DNA of 64,000 bases from CAIWHR01 sp963788185. Lineage in GTDB: Bacteria; Pseudomonadota; Gammaproteobacteria; Burkholderiales; Casimicrobiaceae. The notes below the pieces were generated by a model. It searched no databases. It had not been told where the DNA came from and saw only the letters and a list, made by a program, of their open reading frames with translations. Made by a program: the position numbers and the translations under genes. The stretch spans positions 62,001-126,000 of the forward strand of contig CAWBGE010000023.1 in the NCBI GenBank assembly GCA_963788185.1. Reading direction: 5' to 3'. Shown here one piece after another: positions 54,879 to 63,005 of the stretch (position 1 is its first letter; every line of letters starts with the position of its first letter).

Positions 54879-55394
54879 ATGACCTGCGTCGACGCCCCAC
54901 CCCCGCCGCGCTATCCGGCGAAGATCGCGACCGCGGCGACGGCGCTGGCGCGCATTGCCGCGCTTCCACGCCCGCTGGTGTTCACGAACGGCGTGTTCGA
55001 TGTGCTGCACCGCGGCCACGTGACCTACCTCGAGCAGGCGCGCGGACTCGGCGCCGCGCTGGTGGTGGCGGTGAACTCCGATGCCTCCGTTCGCCGCCTC
55101 GGCAAGGGTGACGATCGGCCGCTGAACCCGCTCGCCGATCGCATGGCCGTGCTCGCCGCGCTGGCGGCGGTGGACCTCGTCGTCCCCTTCGACGACGATA
55201 CGCCGCGCGATCTCATCGCGGCAGCGTTGCCCGACGTCCTCGTCAAGGGGGGCGACTACAGCGCGCAGACGACGGCCGGCGCCGACGAAACGATCGCCGC
55301 CGGCGGCAGGTTCGTGGCGATCCCGTTCGCATTCGAGCGTTCGACCACCGCGCTGGTGCGGCGCATTCGAGGCCGCCCCGACGGGGGCGGTTAG
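54879..55394 (+). CDS. rfaE2: D-glycero-beta-D-manno-heptose 1-phosphate adenylyltransferase
   Basis: The product has 171 residues and is the stand-alone nucleotidyltransferase half of HldE. FTNGVFDVLHRGHVTYLEQA carries the HxGH motif (HRGH), and later DVLVKGGDYS. It attaches AMP to heptose-1-phosphate for lipopolysaccharide inner core. It sits 13 bases after the BON gene. Confidence 0.95.
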   Translation: MTCVDAPPPPRYPAKIATAATALARIAALPRPLVFTNGVFDVLHRGHVTYLEQARGLGAALVVAVNSDASVRRLGKGDDRPLNPLADRMAVLAALAAVDLVVPFDDDTPRDLIAAALPDVLVKGGDYSAQTTAGADETIAAGGRFVAIPFAFERSTTALVRRIRGRPDGGG

Positions 55395-55452
55395 CCCGAC
55401 CGCGGCGGCACGCCCGGCCGCCCGGGCTCGCCACGCCGCACGACGCGCCCCG

Positions 55453-56346
55453 ATGAGCATCGCACTGCTTCTCGTCCCCGATTTCCTGCTGATCGGCAGC
55501 GGCGCGTGGCTGCGCCGGCTGCGGTCGTTTCCCGCCGAGTTCTGGGCGGGTGTCGAGCGCCTCGTGTATTTCGTGCTGTTTCCGGCGCTGCTGTTCCGGG
55601 CGCTTGCGACCTCGCCGCTGACACCCGGCGAGGCCGGCAAGCTGCTCGCGGTGGTCGTCGCCTTCACGATCGGCGGCATGCTGCTCTCCGCGTTGGCGCG
55701 ACCCGTCCTGCGCCTCGATCCGCCAACCTTCGCCGCATGTTTCCAGTGCGGTTTCCGCTTCAACACCTACGTGGCGCTGGCGGTGGCCACCCGGCTCGGA
55801 GGCGACGCCGCGGTGGCGATGCTGAGCCTGATGGTCGGCGTGCTGGTGCCCATCGTCAATGTCGCCGCAGTCAGCATGCTGGCGCACGGTCGCGGGACGC
55901 GCATCCTCGCTGAACTCGCCCGCAACCCCCTGATCCTCGCCTGCGCCGCGGGCGTTTGCTGGCGCGTCACCGGCTGGCCGTTGCCATCGTTCGCGGGCCG
56001 CCTGCTGCAGCATCTCGCGAGCGCCGCCCTGCCGCTGGGGCTGCTGGCAGTGGGCGCCGGTCTGCGCTTCGCCGGCGATGCGCTTCCGCTCAAGGCCGTG
56101 CTGTGGTGGAACGGCGTCAAGCTGGTCGCGATGCCGGCGCTCGCGCTGTTCCTGGCGCACGCGCTCGACCTGCCGCTGCTCGAGCGCCAGATGGCGGTGA
56201 TGATGGCGGCGGTTCCTACCGCGACGTCGGCGTACATCCTCGCGAACCAGATGAATGGCCGCGGCGCACCGGTCGCGCTCCTGATCTCGACCGGCACGCT
56301 GCTCGCGGCAATCACGTTGCCGCTGTGGCTCGCACTGATTGCCTAG
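55453..56346 (+). CDS. AEC-family transporter (auxin efflux carrier type)
   Basis: The product has 297 residues, ten helices in two five-helix halves. Seen are LLRALATSPL-like FRALATSPLT and the late MAAVPTATSAYILANQMNG. AEC carriers of bacteria move malate, malonate and similar acids; substrate is unknown here. Confidence 0.88.
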   Translation: MSIALLLVPDFLLIGSGAWLRRLRSFPAEFWAGVERLVYFVLFPALLFRALATSPLTPGEAGKLLAVVVAFTIGGMLLSALARPVLRLDPPTFAACFQCGFRFNTYVALAVATRLGGDAAVAMLSLMVGVLVPIVNVAAVSMLAHGRGTRILAELARNPLILACAAGVCWRVTGWPLPSFAGRLLQHLASAALPLGLLAVGAGLRFAGDALPLKAVLWWNGVKLVAMPALALFLAHALDLPLLERQMAVMMAAVPTATSAYILANQMNGRGAPVALLISTGTLLAAITLPLWLALIA

Positions 56347-56363
56347 GGCCTGCTAACTGCCGC

Positions 56364-58184
56364 TCACTGCCGATTGCGATCGAGGAAATCGGCGACGATG
56401 CCTTGCTGGCTGCGATCGATCGCGGCGTCCAGCGACCGGTCCGTCGGATCGAATTGCTTCGCCTTGCGGAACGCGTTGATGGCTTCCTGATGGTGGCCCA
56501 GCGCCTGTGCCGCGCGGCCCAGGCAGCGCCAGGCGTCGGCATTGGCGAGTTCGAGATCGGCCCAGGCCCGGCACAGATCCATCGCCCGCCGATAATTGGC
56601 GGAGCGCAGCATCCGCGGCCCTTCGGTCGACAGTGCCACGATCCGCGAGCGGCGCGCGGAGAACTCCGCCGCGAGCGCCCGATCGACGGGCTCCGAAGCG
56701 GATCCCGCGCCGGGCCGGTCGCCGCTCGAAATGGCGCCGCCGATCGCCACGGCTGCCGGACGGGCCGCCCCCTTGAACACTCCGCCGACACCATCGACAT
56801 CGCCCGGCATCAGCGATGCCACGGACGGCAGCGATTCGATGACCTTTGCCTGCGCCCAGGCGACGGTCTCCGCCATCGGCTGGTGCCAGGCGACAGCGTA
56901 CAACCAGAGCATCGCCGCCAGCCCGCACGCGCCCGTCACCGTCTTGAGCACGCCCGATGGCCCATGGGTGACGAGACAGTCCTCGGCGGAATCCCAATCG
57001 GTCTCCTGGTTCTGCGCCATCCGCTCGTAGGCCACCGCAATCGCGATCGGGGCGAGCAGCGGAAACCCGCAACCGACGCCTTCCCACCAGAGCCGGAACG
57101 CACGGCGCAGCGCGCGATCGAGTTGCGCCCGCATCTCGCGCGATGCGTAGGCGTTCGAGATCGAGAACTGGATGTAGCAGCCGAACAGCCATTTTCCCGG
57201 CGTCGTCTGCAGCGACGCGATCAACAGCGCCTCGATGGGAATCCAGGAGCCGGTGATCAGCACCGGGGCCAGCAACGGATGGCCGAGCCACCGCGCCAGC
57301 GTCTCCGACAGCAGGCCGGCACCGCGCAGCTCCGACATCAGCAGCGCCAGCACGAGCCCCCAGATCGCATAGTCGAACAGTCGGGCGCCCAGGCGAGCCC
57401 ACGGCCGCGGCTCGCTGGTGCGCCCGGACTTCGCGCGCTCCAACTCGGCCATCCTGAGCTGGAAGATCCAGCTGGCGTCCTCCTGCGGCTGCTCGGCGCC
57501 CAGGAAAACGCTCTTCTCGCGCCGCCAGTTGAGAATGGCGAGGTCGGTCTGCGGTGCCTGTATCAATGGCGGCAGCGCGCGCCGCCGGCGCAACCAGGCC
57601 ACGCCATGCACGATGCCGTAGACCAGTGCCAGTCCCAGCAGCGTGATCGTCAGCCACACCAGCACCCGCTTCGCCAGCAGCACCGCGTCCTGCGGCGTGA
57701 CGAACACGATCGCAGCCACGATGAACGCCCCGAACATCACGCACAGCGCGATGGTGAGCAGCGTCGAGCGGCCGAACGAGGCGACCCGCTCGGTCAGTCC
57801 CGGGTGATGAAACGCGCGCTCGGGCTCGGGCTTGGGCTCGCCGAACCGCTCTTCGAACAGGTCCTCGGGAGAGGGATCCGAAAGCGGCGCATTGACGTCG
57901 GTACCCTCGGGTTCATCGGCCAGCGCGGTGGCGACGACATGGACGATCCGCTGCTCGGTGCTGCCTTCGGCGCGGGACAGGTCCTGGTTGTAGCGTTGCC
58001 GTCGTTCCACATCGGAGAGGATGCGGCTGGCGTGATTGATGAATCGCAGCGCTTCCTCGACGTTGCCCTGCCCGTCGCGCGTCTTGGCGTAATACTTGCG
58101 TATGACGCGACGCAAGGCGCCGCGGACTTCCTCGTCCGTCGCGGTCTGGGAAATGCCTAGCGCTTCGTACAGCGATGATTTCAT
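56364..58184 (-). CDS. J-domain-like/RDD membrane protein
   Basis: The product has 606 residues. Residues 1-70 have the J-domain pattern (SLYEALGISQTATDEEVRGA, then RILSDVERRQRYNQDL), but the essential HPD is replaced by KTRDGQ, so DnaK stimulation is unlikely. Helices follow at about 140-205, then an RDD region (GARLFDYAIWGLVLALLM), and a C-terminal TPR-like stretch. The function of these fusions is unknown to me. The gene converges with the AEC gene. Confidence 0.85.
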   Translation of the reverse strand: MKSSLYEALGISQTATDEEVRGALRRVIRKYYAKTRDGQGNVEEALRFINHASRILSDVERRQRYNQDLSRAEGSTEQRIVHVVATALADEPEGTDVNAPLSDPSPEDLFEERFGEPKPEPERAFHHPGLTERVASFGRSTLLTIALCVMFGAFIVAAIVFVTPQDAVLLAKRVLVWLTITLLGLALVYGIVHGVAWLRRRRALPPLIQAPQTDLAILNWRREKSVFLGAEQPQEDASWIFQLRMAELERAKSGRTSEPRPWARLGARLFDYAIWGLVLALLMSELRGAGLLSETLARWLGHPLLAPVLITGSWIPIEALLIASLQTTPGKWLFGCYIQFSISNAYASREMRAQLDRALRRAFRLWWEGVGCGFPLLAPIAIAVAYERMAQNQETDWDSAEDCLVTHGPSGVLKTVTGACGLAAMLWLYAVAWHQPMAETVAWAQAKVIESLPSVASLMPGDVDGVGGVFKGAARPAAVAIGGAISSGDRPGAGSASEPVDRALAAEFSARRSRIVALSTEGPRMLRSANYRRAMDLCRAWADLELANADAWRCLGRAAQALGHHQEAINAFRKAKQFDPTDRSLDAAIDRSQQGIVADFLDRNRQ

Positions 58185-58363
58185 CGACGGGGCACGCAAC
58201 GGCCGGCTGCCGATGCTCGCAGCGGCGCCGTTTCGGGGACACGCGCAAAACGGCTAGTGTAACGCCGGCGCCCTCGATGCCGGCTGTCGGGCACGGCAGG
58301 AAGCGCGGACCACGCCGCGCGAGCCGCTGCCGCCCCCAAAACCGGGACGGCCGGCAAGAGACA

Positions 58364-58385
58364 GGGGCAGCACCCTCGCTGCCCC
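58364..58385 (-). terminator. Terminator of the rpsP-rimM-trmD-rplS operon
   Basis: GGGGCAGC pairs with GCTGCCCC over a six-base loop (eight base pairs), followed on the minus strand by TGTCTCTT; the stem is strong, the T run weak. It begins 33 bases after rplS. Confidence 0.6.
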
Positions 58386-58417
58386 GGATCTGACTTCGCC
58401 GACCCGCGGACTGGCGG

Positions 58418-58798
58418 CTATTCGGCCTTCTTCTCGCGGTGGACGTGGGAGAGCTTTTCGCGGATCCGAGCCGACTTGCCCGAGCGGTCGCGCAGGTAAT
58501 AGAGCTTCGCGCGCCGCACGTCGCCCCGGCGTTTGACCTCGATGCTCGCGATCAGCGGCGAGTAGGTCTGGAAAGTCCGCTCGACACCCTCGCCGCTCGA
58601 AATCTTGCGCACGACAAACGACGAGTTGAGGCCGCGATTGCGCTTGGCGATGACCACGCCTTCGTAGGCCTGGACGCGCTTGCGCTCGCCTTCGACGACG
58701 TTCACGTTGACGACGACGGTGTCGCCCGGCGCGAATTCGGGAATGACCTTGCCCAGGCGCGCGATTTCTTCCTGCTCGAGAATTGCGATGAGATTCAT
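58418..58798 (-). CDS. rplS: 50S ribosomal protein L19
   Basis: The product has 126 residues. Seen are EFAPGDTVVVNVNVVEGERKR, QAYEGVVIAKRNRGLNSSFVVRKIS and the C-terminal LYYLRDRSGKSARIREK. It lies at the 30S/50S interface. It is the last gene of the classic rpsP operon. Confidence 0.97.
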   Translation of the reverse strand: MNLIAILEQEEIARLGKVIPEFAPGDTVVVNVNVVEGERKRVQAYEGVVIAKRNRGLNSSFVVRKISSGEGVERTFQTYSPLIASIEVKRRGDVRRAKLYYLRDRSGKSARIREKLSHVHREKKAE

Positions 58799-58926
58799 AC
58801 TTGCTTCTCCGATAGTCCAATGGCCGTTGGCCCGAGCATGCAGCGCAGGGCGCCCCCTGATGCATGCGTTTGTTGACCGGCGCCGGAAAGGCTCCGGCGC
58901 GGGGTAAGGTACTGCTACTGCTGCTT

Positions 58927-59700
58927 CTACTGCTGCTGTGCTGCCTGCGCTTCCCGCTGGTACTCGGCGAGTAACGCCTGTTCTTCCTTCGACAGCGCCC
59001 GTCCCTGCAACAGATCCGGCCGCCGCTGCCACGTCCTGCCCAACGCCTGCTTCAGGCGCCAACGGCGGATGGCCGCATGGTTGCCGGAAACCAGCACCTC
59101 GGGCACCCGCGCGCCCCGATCGTCCTCGGGCCGCGTGTAGTGCGGGCAATCCAGGAGTCCGGCGACGAACGAATCCTGCGCCGCGGACTCCGCATCGTTC
59201 AACACTCCGGGCCGCTGCCTGGCGATCGCATCGACCAGCATCAGCGCGGGCAACTCTCCCCCGGACACCACGAAATCGCCCACGGCGATCTCCTCATCCA
59301 CCTCGCGCGCGAGCCAGCGCTCGTCGATTCCTTCGTACCGCCCGGCGATCAGCAGGTACGCCGTACTGTCCGCCGATGCCGCCAGCGCCGCCACCCGCGC
59401 GTGCGTCAGCGGCTTGCCCGCTGGCGTCAGGTACACGGTCCGCGAGCCGGCGAATCCCGCCGCCTGCTGCGCCGCCCGCGCCGCACGCACCGCCTTGTCC
59501 AGCGGCTCTCCCAGCATCACCATCCCCGGGCCGCCGCCATACGGGCGGTCGTCGACGGTCCGATGGTTGTCGGTCGCGAAATCCCTCGGATTCCACGTCG
59601 CCAGCTGCCACAGACCGCGCTCCAGCGCGCGGCCGGTGACGCCGAACTTCGCCGCGTGCCCGATCATTTCCGGAAACAGCGTTACGACATCGATCCGCAT
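58927..59700 (-). CDS. trmD: tRNA (guanine37-N1)-methyltransferase
   Basis: The product has 257 residues. Seen are MRIDVVTLFPEMI, YGGGPGMVM, LTPAGKPLTH, AGRYEGIDER and YTRPEDDRG-RVPEVLVSGNH, all TrmD signatures of the knotted SPOUT fold. It methylates G37 of tRNAs with a purine at 36. The very C-terminus is a Gln-rich tail (EAQAAQQQ) encoded by CAG repeats, likely neutral. Confidence 0.97.
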   Translation of the reverse strand: MRIDVVTLFPEMIGHAAKFGVTGRALERGLWQLATWNPRDFATDNHRTVDDRPYGGGPGMVMLGEPLDKAVRAARAAQQAAGFAGSRTVYLTPAGKPLTHARVAALAASADSTAYLLIAGRYEGIDERWLAREVDEEIAVGDFVVSGGELPALMLVDAIARQRPGVLNDAESAAQDSFVAGLLDCPHYTRPEDDRGARVPEVLVSGNHAAIRRWRLKQALGRTWQRRPDLLQGRALSKEEQALLAEYQREAQAAQQQ

Positions 59701-59744
59701 CCTGCCCGTCTTCGGTCCGGCGATCGGAAAACCGCTCCGCCCGG

Positions 59745-60254
59745 TCAGTAATCCTCACCCCAGTCGACCCGCATCGTCCCCGATGCCAGGTCGACGCCAT
59801 CGACGATCGCCGGCACGTAGGGAATCAGCCGTTCCGTCCCCGCCTGCGCTTCGCCGCGACGCAGCTTCAGCAACGGGTGCGCGCCAAAATCAACCACCGC
59901 CGCGACTCGTCCGAGGACGACCCCCTGGCGATTCACCACCTCGAGCCCCACCAGATCCGCCTGGTAGATCTCGTTCGCCGGAGGCCGCGGCAACGTCGAA
60001 CGGGGCACGGCGATGTCGTAACCTTTGAGTCCCAGCGCGGCCTCCCGTGTCTCCACGCCGGCAATCTGGACGACCAGCGCGTCGGCATGCACCCGCCCCC
60101 CGACGATGCTCGCTTCCTTCCACCCGGCGGTGCCCGGCGCGCGCAGCCACCAGGCGGCAAAGCCGAGGAGTGCGTCGAGCGCCTCGGTGTGCGGGCGAAC
60201 TTTCACCCATCCCCGGACGCCCCAGGGCAGCAATACCTGCCCCATCACGATCAT
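59745..60254 (-). CDS. rimM: Ribosome maturation factor RimM
   Basis: The product has about 169 residues starting MIVMGQVLLPWGVRGWVKV; an ATG nine bases further in is also possible. The PRC-barrel part is seen in ADLVGLEVVNRQGVVLGRV. RimM assists maturation of the 30S head. It lies between rpsP and trmD. Confidence 0.93.
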   Translation of the reverse strand: MIVMGQVLLPWGVRGWVKVRPHTEALDALLGFAAWWLRAPGTAGWKEASIVGGRVHADALVVQIAGVETREAALGLKGYDIAVPRSTLPRPPANEIYQADLVGLEVVNRQGVVLGRVAAVVDFGAHPLLKLRRGEAQAGTERLIPYVPAIVDGVDLASGTMRVDWGEDY

Positions 60255-60300
60255 CTCGCCGGGGGCCGCAACCGCCGACGGCACGATGCAGGAAACCCGG

Positions 60301-60588
60301 TCAGGCGGTCGCCGCCGCCGGCGTGGCGACCGGCGCCGCGGCAACCGGGGCCGCCGCTTTCTTCACCAGACCCTCGACCGTCTCCGACAGCTTCGCGCCA
60401 CGGCCCTGCCAGAAGGCGATGCGGTCGTGCACCAGGCGCAGGCCTTCCTCGCCCTCGCGGGCAATGGGATTGTAGAAGCCGACGCGTTCGATGAACCGGC
60501 CGTCGCGACGATTGCGCGAGTCGGCCACGACCACGTGGAAATAGGGGCGCTTCTTGGCGCCGCCGCGGGCAAGTCGGATGACGACCAT
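60301..60588 (-). CDS. rpsP: 30S ribosomal protein S16
   Basis: The product has 95 residues, starting MVVIRLARGGAKKRPYFHV and with RDGRFIERVGFYNP. The C-terminal 15 residues are Ala/Pro-rich, longer than the E. coli protein (82 residues), as common in betaproteobacteria. Confidence 0.96.
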   Translation of the reverse strand: MVVIRLARGGAKKRPYFHVVVADSRNRRDGRFIERVGFYNPIAREGEEGLRLVHDRIAFWQGRGAKLSETVEGLVKKAAAPVAAAPVATPAAATA

Positions 60589-60619
60589 GGTGGTATCCGT
60601 GTTGGCGAAAAAGACGCTG

Positions 60620-60649
60620 ATTATACGACGAAAAATACCCGGCTGGCAA
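60620..60649 (-). promoter_or_regulatory. Promoter of the rpsP operon
   Basis: TTGCCA (60649-60644), 18-base spacer, and a perfect TATAAT (60625-60620), read on the minus strand, 32 bases before the S16 start. One of the best sigma-70 matches in the window. Confidence 0.85.
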
Positions 60650-60672
60650 ACGCGCGCGGCGCGGCGACGCCG

Positions 60673-62025
60673 TCAGCGCATCCCGGGCAGCATCCCTTTC
60701 ATTCCGCGCAGCATCTTCTGCATGCCGCCCTTGGCGACCATTTTCATCATCTTCTGCGTCTGCTCGAACTGGTTGAGCAGCTGGTTGACCTCCTGCACCG
60801 AGACGCCGGCACCGGCCGCGATCCGCCGCTTGCGCGAGGCCTTGAGGAGGTCGGGCTTCGCGCGCTCGGCGGGCGTCATCGAGTTGATGATGCCCTCGAT
60901 GCGGCCGATCCGCTTCTCGCCGACCCCCGCGCCCTGCGCCTGCGCGGCGCGGGCGAGTTCCGCCGGCAGCTTGTCCATCAGCCCCGACAGGCCGCCCATC
61001 TTCCGCATCTGGCCGATTTGCGCCTTGAAGTCCTCGAGGTCGAACCCCTTGCCGGATTTGACTTTCCTGGCCAGCTTCTGGGCTTCCTCGACGTCGACCG
61101 TCTTGTGCGCTTCCTCGATCAGCGACAGCACGTCGCCCATACCGAGGATCCGCGACGCCATCCGCTCGGGGTGAAACACCTCGAGTCCGTCGATCTTCTC
61201 GGCGACTCCGACGAACTTGATGGGAACGCCGGTGACGTGCCGCACCGAAAGCGCGGCGCCGCCTCGTGCATCGCCGTCGAGCTTGGTGAGGATGACGCCG
61301 GTCAGGGGCAGCGCATCGCGGAAGGCCCGCGCCGTATTGATCGCGTCCTGGCCCTGCATCGCGTCGACGACGAACAGCGTCTCGACAGGCTTCGCCGCCG
61401 CGTGCACGTCGGCGATCTCGCGCATCATCGCCTCGTCGATCGACAGCCGTCCGGCGGTGTCGACGATCAGGACATCGTGATAGTGGCGGCGCGCCCAGTC
61501 GAGCGCGGCGGTGGCGATGGCCACCGGTTGCTGATCGGGCGTCGACGCGAAGAAATCGACCTCCACCTGGCCTGCCAGCATACGAAGCTGGTCGATGGCC
61601 GCCGGACGGTAGACGTCGGCGCTCACCATCAGCACTTTCTTCTTCTGCGCGCGCAGCAGGCGGGCCAGCTTGGCCGCCGTGGTCGTCTTGCCGGCGCCCT
61701 GCAGGCCCGCGAGCAGGATCACCGCCGGAGGCTGCGTGGCGAGGTCGATCGGTACCGCGGCACCGCCCATCAATCCCGCGAGTTCGCGATGCACGACGCC
61801 GATGAGCGCCTGGCCGGGCGTCAGCGAGCCGACGACTTCCTCGCCGACCGCCTTTGCCTTGACCGCGGCGACGAAATCCTTGACGACGGGCAACGCGACG
61901 TCGGCTTCGAGCAGCGCAAGGCGCACCTCGCGCAGCGCGTCGGTGATATTGGTCTCGGTGAGACGCGCCTCGCCGCGCAGCTGCTTGACGACGCGGGAAA
62001 GTCTCTCGGTCAGGTTGTCGAACAT
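60673..62025 (-). CDS. ffh: Signal recognition particle protein Ffh
   Basis: The product has 450 residues from the ATG before FDNLTERLSRVVKQLRG (a longer frame has no conserved residues). GTPase motifs LAGLQGAGKTTTAAKL, DTAGRL and TKLDGDARGG, then the M domain with Met-rich MRKMGGLSGLM and MKMVAKGGMQKMLRGM. It binds 4.5S RNA and delivers membrane proteins. The 4.5S RNA gene was not seen in the window. Confidence 0.97.
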   Translation of the reverse strand: MFDNLTERLSRVVKQLRGEARLTETNITDALREVRLALLEADVALPVVKDFVAAVKAKAVGEEVVGSLTPGQALIGVVHRELAGLMGGAAVPIDLATQPPAVILLAGLQGAGKTTTAAKLARLLRAQKKKVLMVSADVYRPAAIDQLRMLAGQVEVDFFASTPDQQPVAIATAALDWARRHYHDVLIVDTAGRLSIDEAMMREIADVHAAAKPVETLFVVDAMQGQDAINTARAFRDALPLTGVILTKLDGDARGGAALSVRHVTGVPIKFVGVAEKIDGLEVFHPERMASRILGMGDVLSLIEEAHKTVDVEEAQKLARKVKSGKGFDLEDFKAQIGQMRKMGGLSGLMDKLPAELARAAQAQGAGVGEKRIGRIEGIINSMTPAERAKPDLLKASRKRRIAAGAGVSVQEVNQLLNQFEQTQKMMKMVAKGGMQKMLRGMKGMLPGMR

Positions 62026-62125
62026 TGCAACACCGGGATTCGGGATGGGGCCAGGACGGCGCCGGCTGCCGCCAGCAAGCGCGACACCTGAGGTAAACTC
62101 TTGATCGAGTTGCGCAAGAAACCCG

Positions 62126-62941
62126 ATGATTCTACTCCACCTCGCCGTCGCTGCTCTGTACGCCCTCGCCGCATGGTCGTACTGGCCAAGCCCCGCGACC
62201 GGCGACCGCGAGCCCGCCGCGCCGCTGCCGCCCGCCTTCACCCGCTGGATGTTGCCGCTGGCCATCGTCGGACATGCATGGCTCGCGCTGACGGACGTCG
62301 CACAACCCGAGGGCTTGGATCTCTCCATCGCCAATGCGCTCTCGGTCGTCGCCTGGCTGACGGTCGTTCTGGCGTGGGCATCGGGACTGCTGCGCACGCT
62401 CCCGGTCGTGGGCAGCATCCTGCTTCCGGTCACGGCGATCGCCGCGGTGCTGCCGCTGCTGCTCTCCAATCCGCACCGCTTTCCGTACGCCGGAAACGCG
62501 CTGGCGGCCGTGCACGTTGCCATCGCGTTCGTCGCCTACGCAATGTTCATCATTGCCGCTATCGACGCGCTGGTGCTCATCGGGCTCGAGAAACGCCTGC
62601 ACCGGCGGCTGCCCGATCCCGGCGCCGCCGGCCTGCCGCCGTTGCTCACGCTGGAGCGGTTTCTCTTCCGGCTGATCGGCGCCGGGTTCGTCCTGCTGAC
62701 GCTGACGCTTGCGAGCGGAATATTGTTTTCGGAGCAGATCTTCGGGCGCCCGGTCACGCTGACGCACAAGAGCGTCTTTTCGATGCTGGGGTGGCTCACC
62801 TTCGGCGCCCTGCTGTGGGGCCGCTGGCGCTACGGCTGGCGCGGTCGCATCGCGCTGCGCTGGATCCTCACCGGCACGACCTTCCTGTTCTTCGCGTACC
62901 TGGGCTACAAGTTCGTGCTCGAAGTCATACTGCAGCGATGA
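62126..62941 (+). CDS. CcsA/YpjD-type cytochrome c assembly membrane protein
   Basis: The product has 271 residues with eight helices. The CcsA-family stretch with conserved His (HKSVFSMLGWLTFGALLWGRW) and the helix LLRTLPVVGSILLPV are clear; the tryptophan-rich WWD signature is not obvious. YpjD-like proteins near ffh are common in proteobacteria, and their role in cytochrome c maturation is inferred by homology. It is divergent from ffh with a gap of 100 bases. Confidence 0.85.
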   Translation: MILLHLAVAALYALAAWSYWPSPATGDREPAAPLPPAFTRWMLPLAIVGHAWLALTDVAQPEGLDLSIANALSVVAWLTVVLAWASGLLRTLPVVGSILLPVTAIAAVLPLLLSNPHRFPYAGNALAAVHVAIAFVAYAMFIIAAIDALVLIGLEKRLHRRLPDPGAAGLPPLLTLERFLFRLIGAGFVLLTLTLASGILFSEQIFGRPVTLTHKSVFSMLGWLTFGALLWGRWRYGWRGRIALRWILTGTTFLFFAYLGYKFVLEVILQR

Positions 62942-63005
62942 CCGCGCCGACCACCGCACCGATCCGTCGCGCCGACGGGTGCGGCGCCTGAGACGCCGCG
63001 CTCCC

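Noticed and set aside
58917..58945. CAG/CTG trinucleotide run at the end of trmD
   Set aside because: It simply encodes a short Gln-rich tail; too short for a functional repeat claim.
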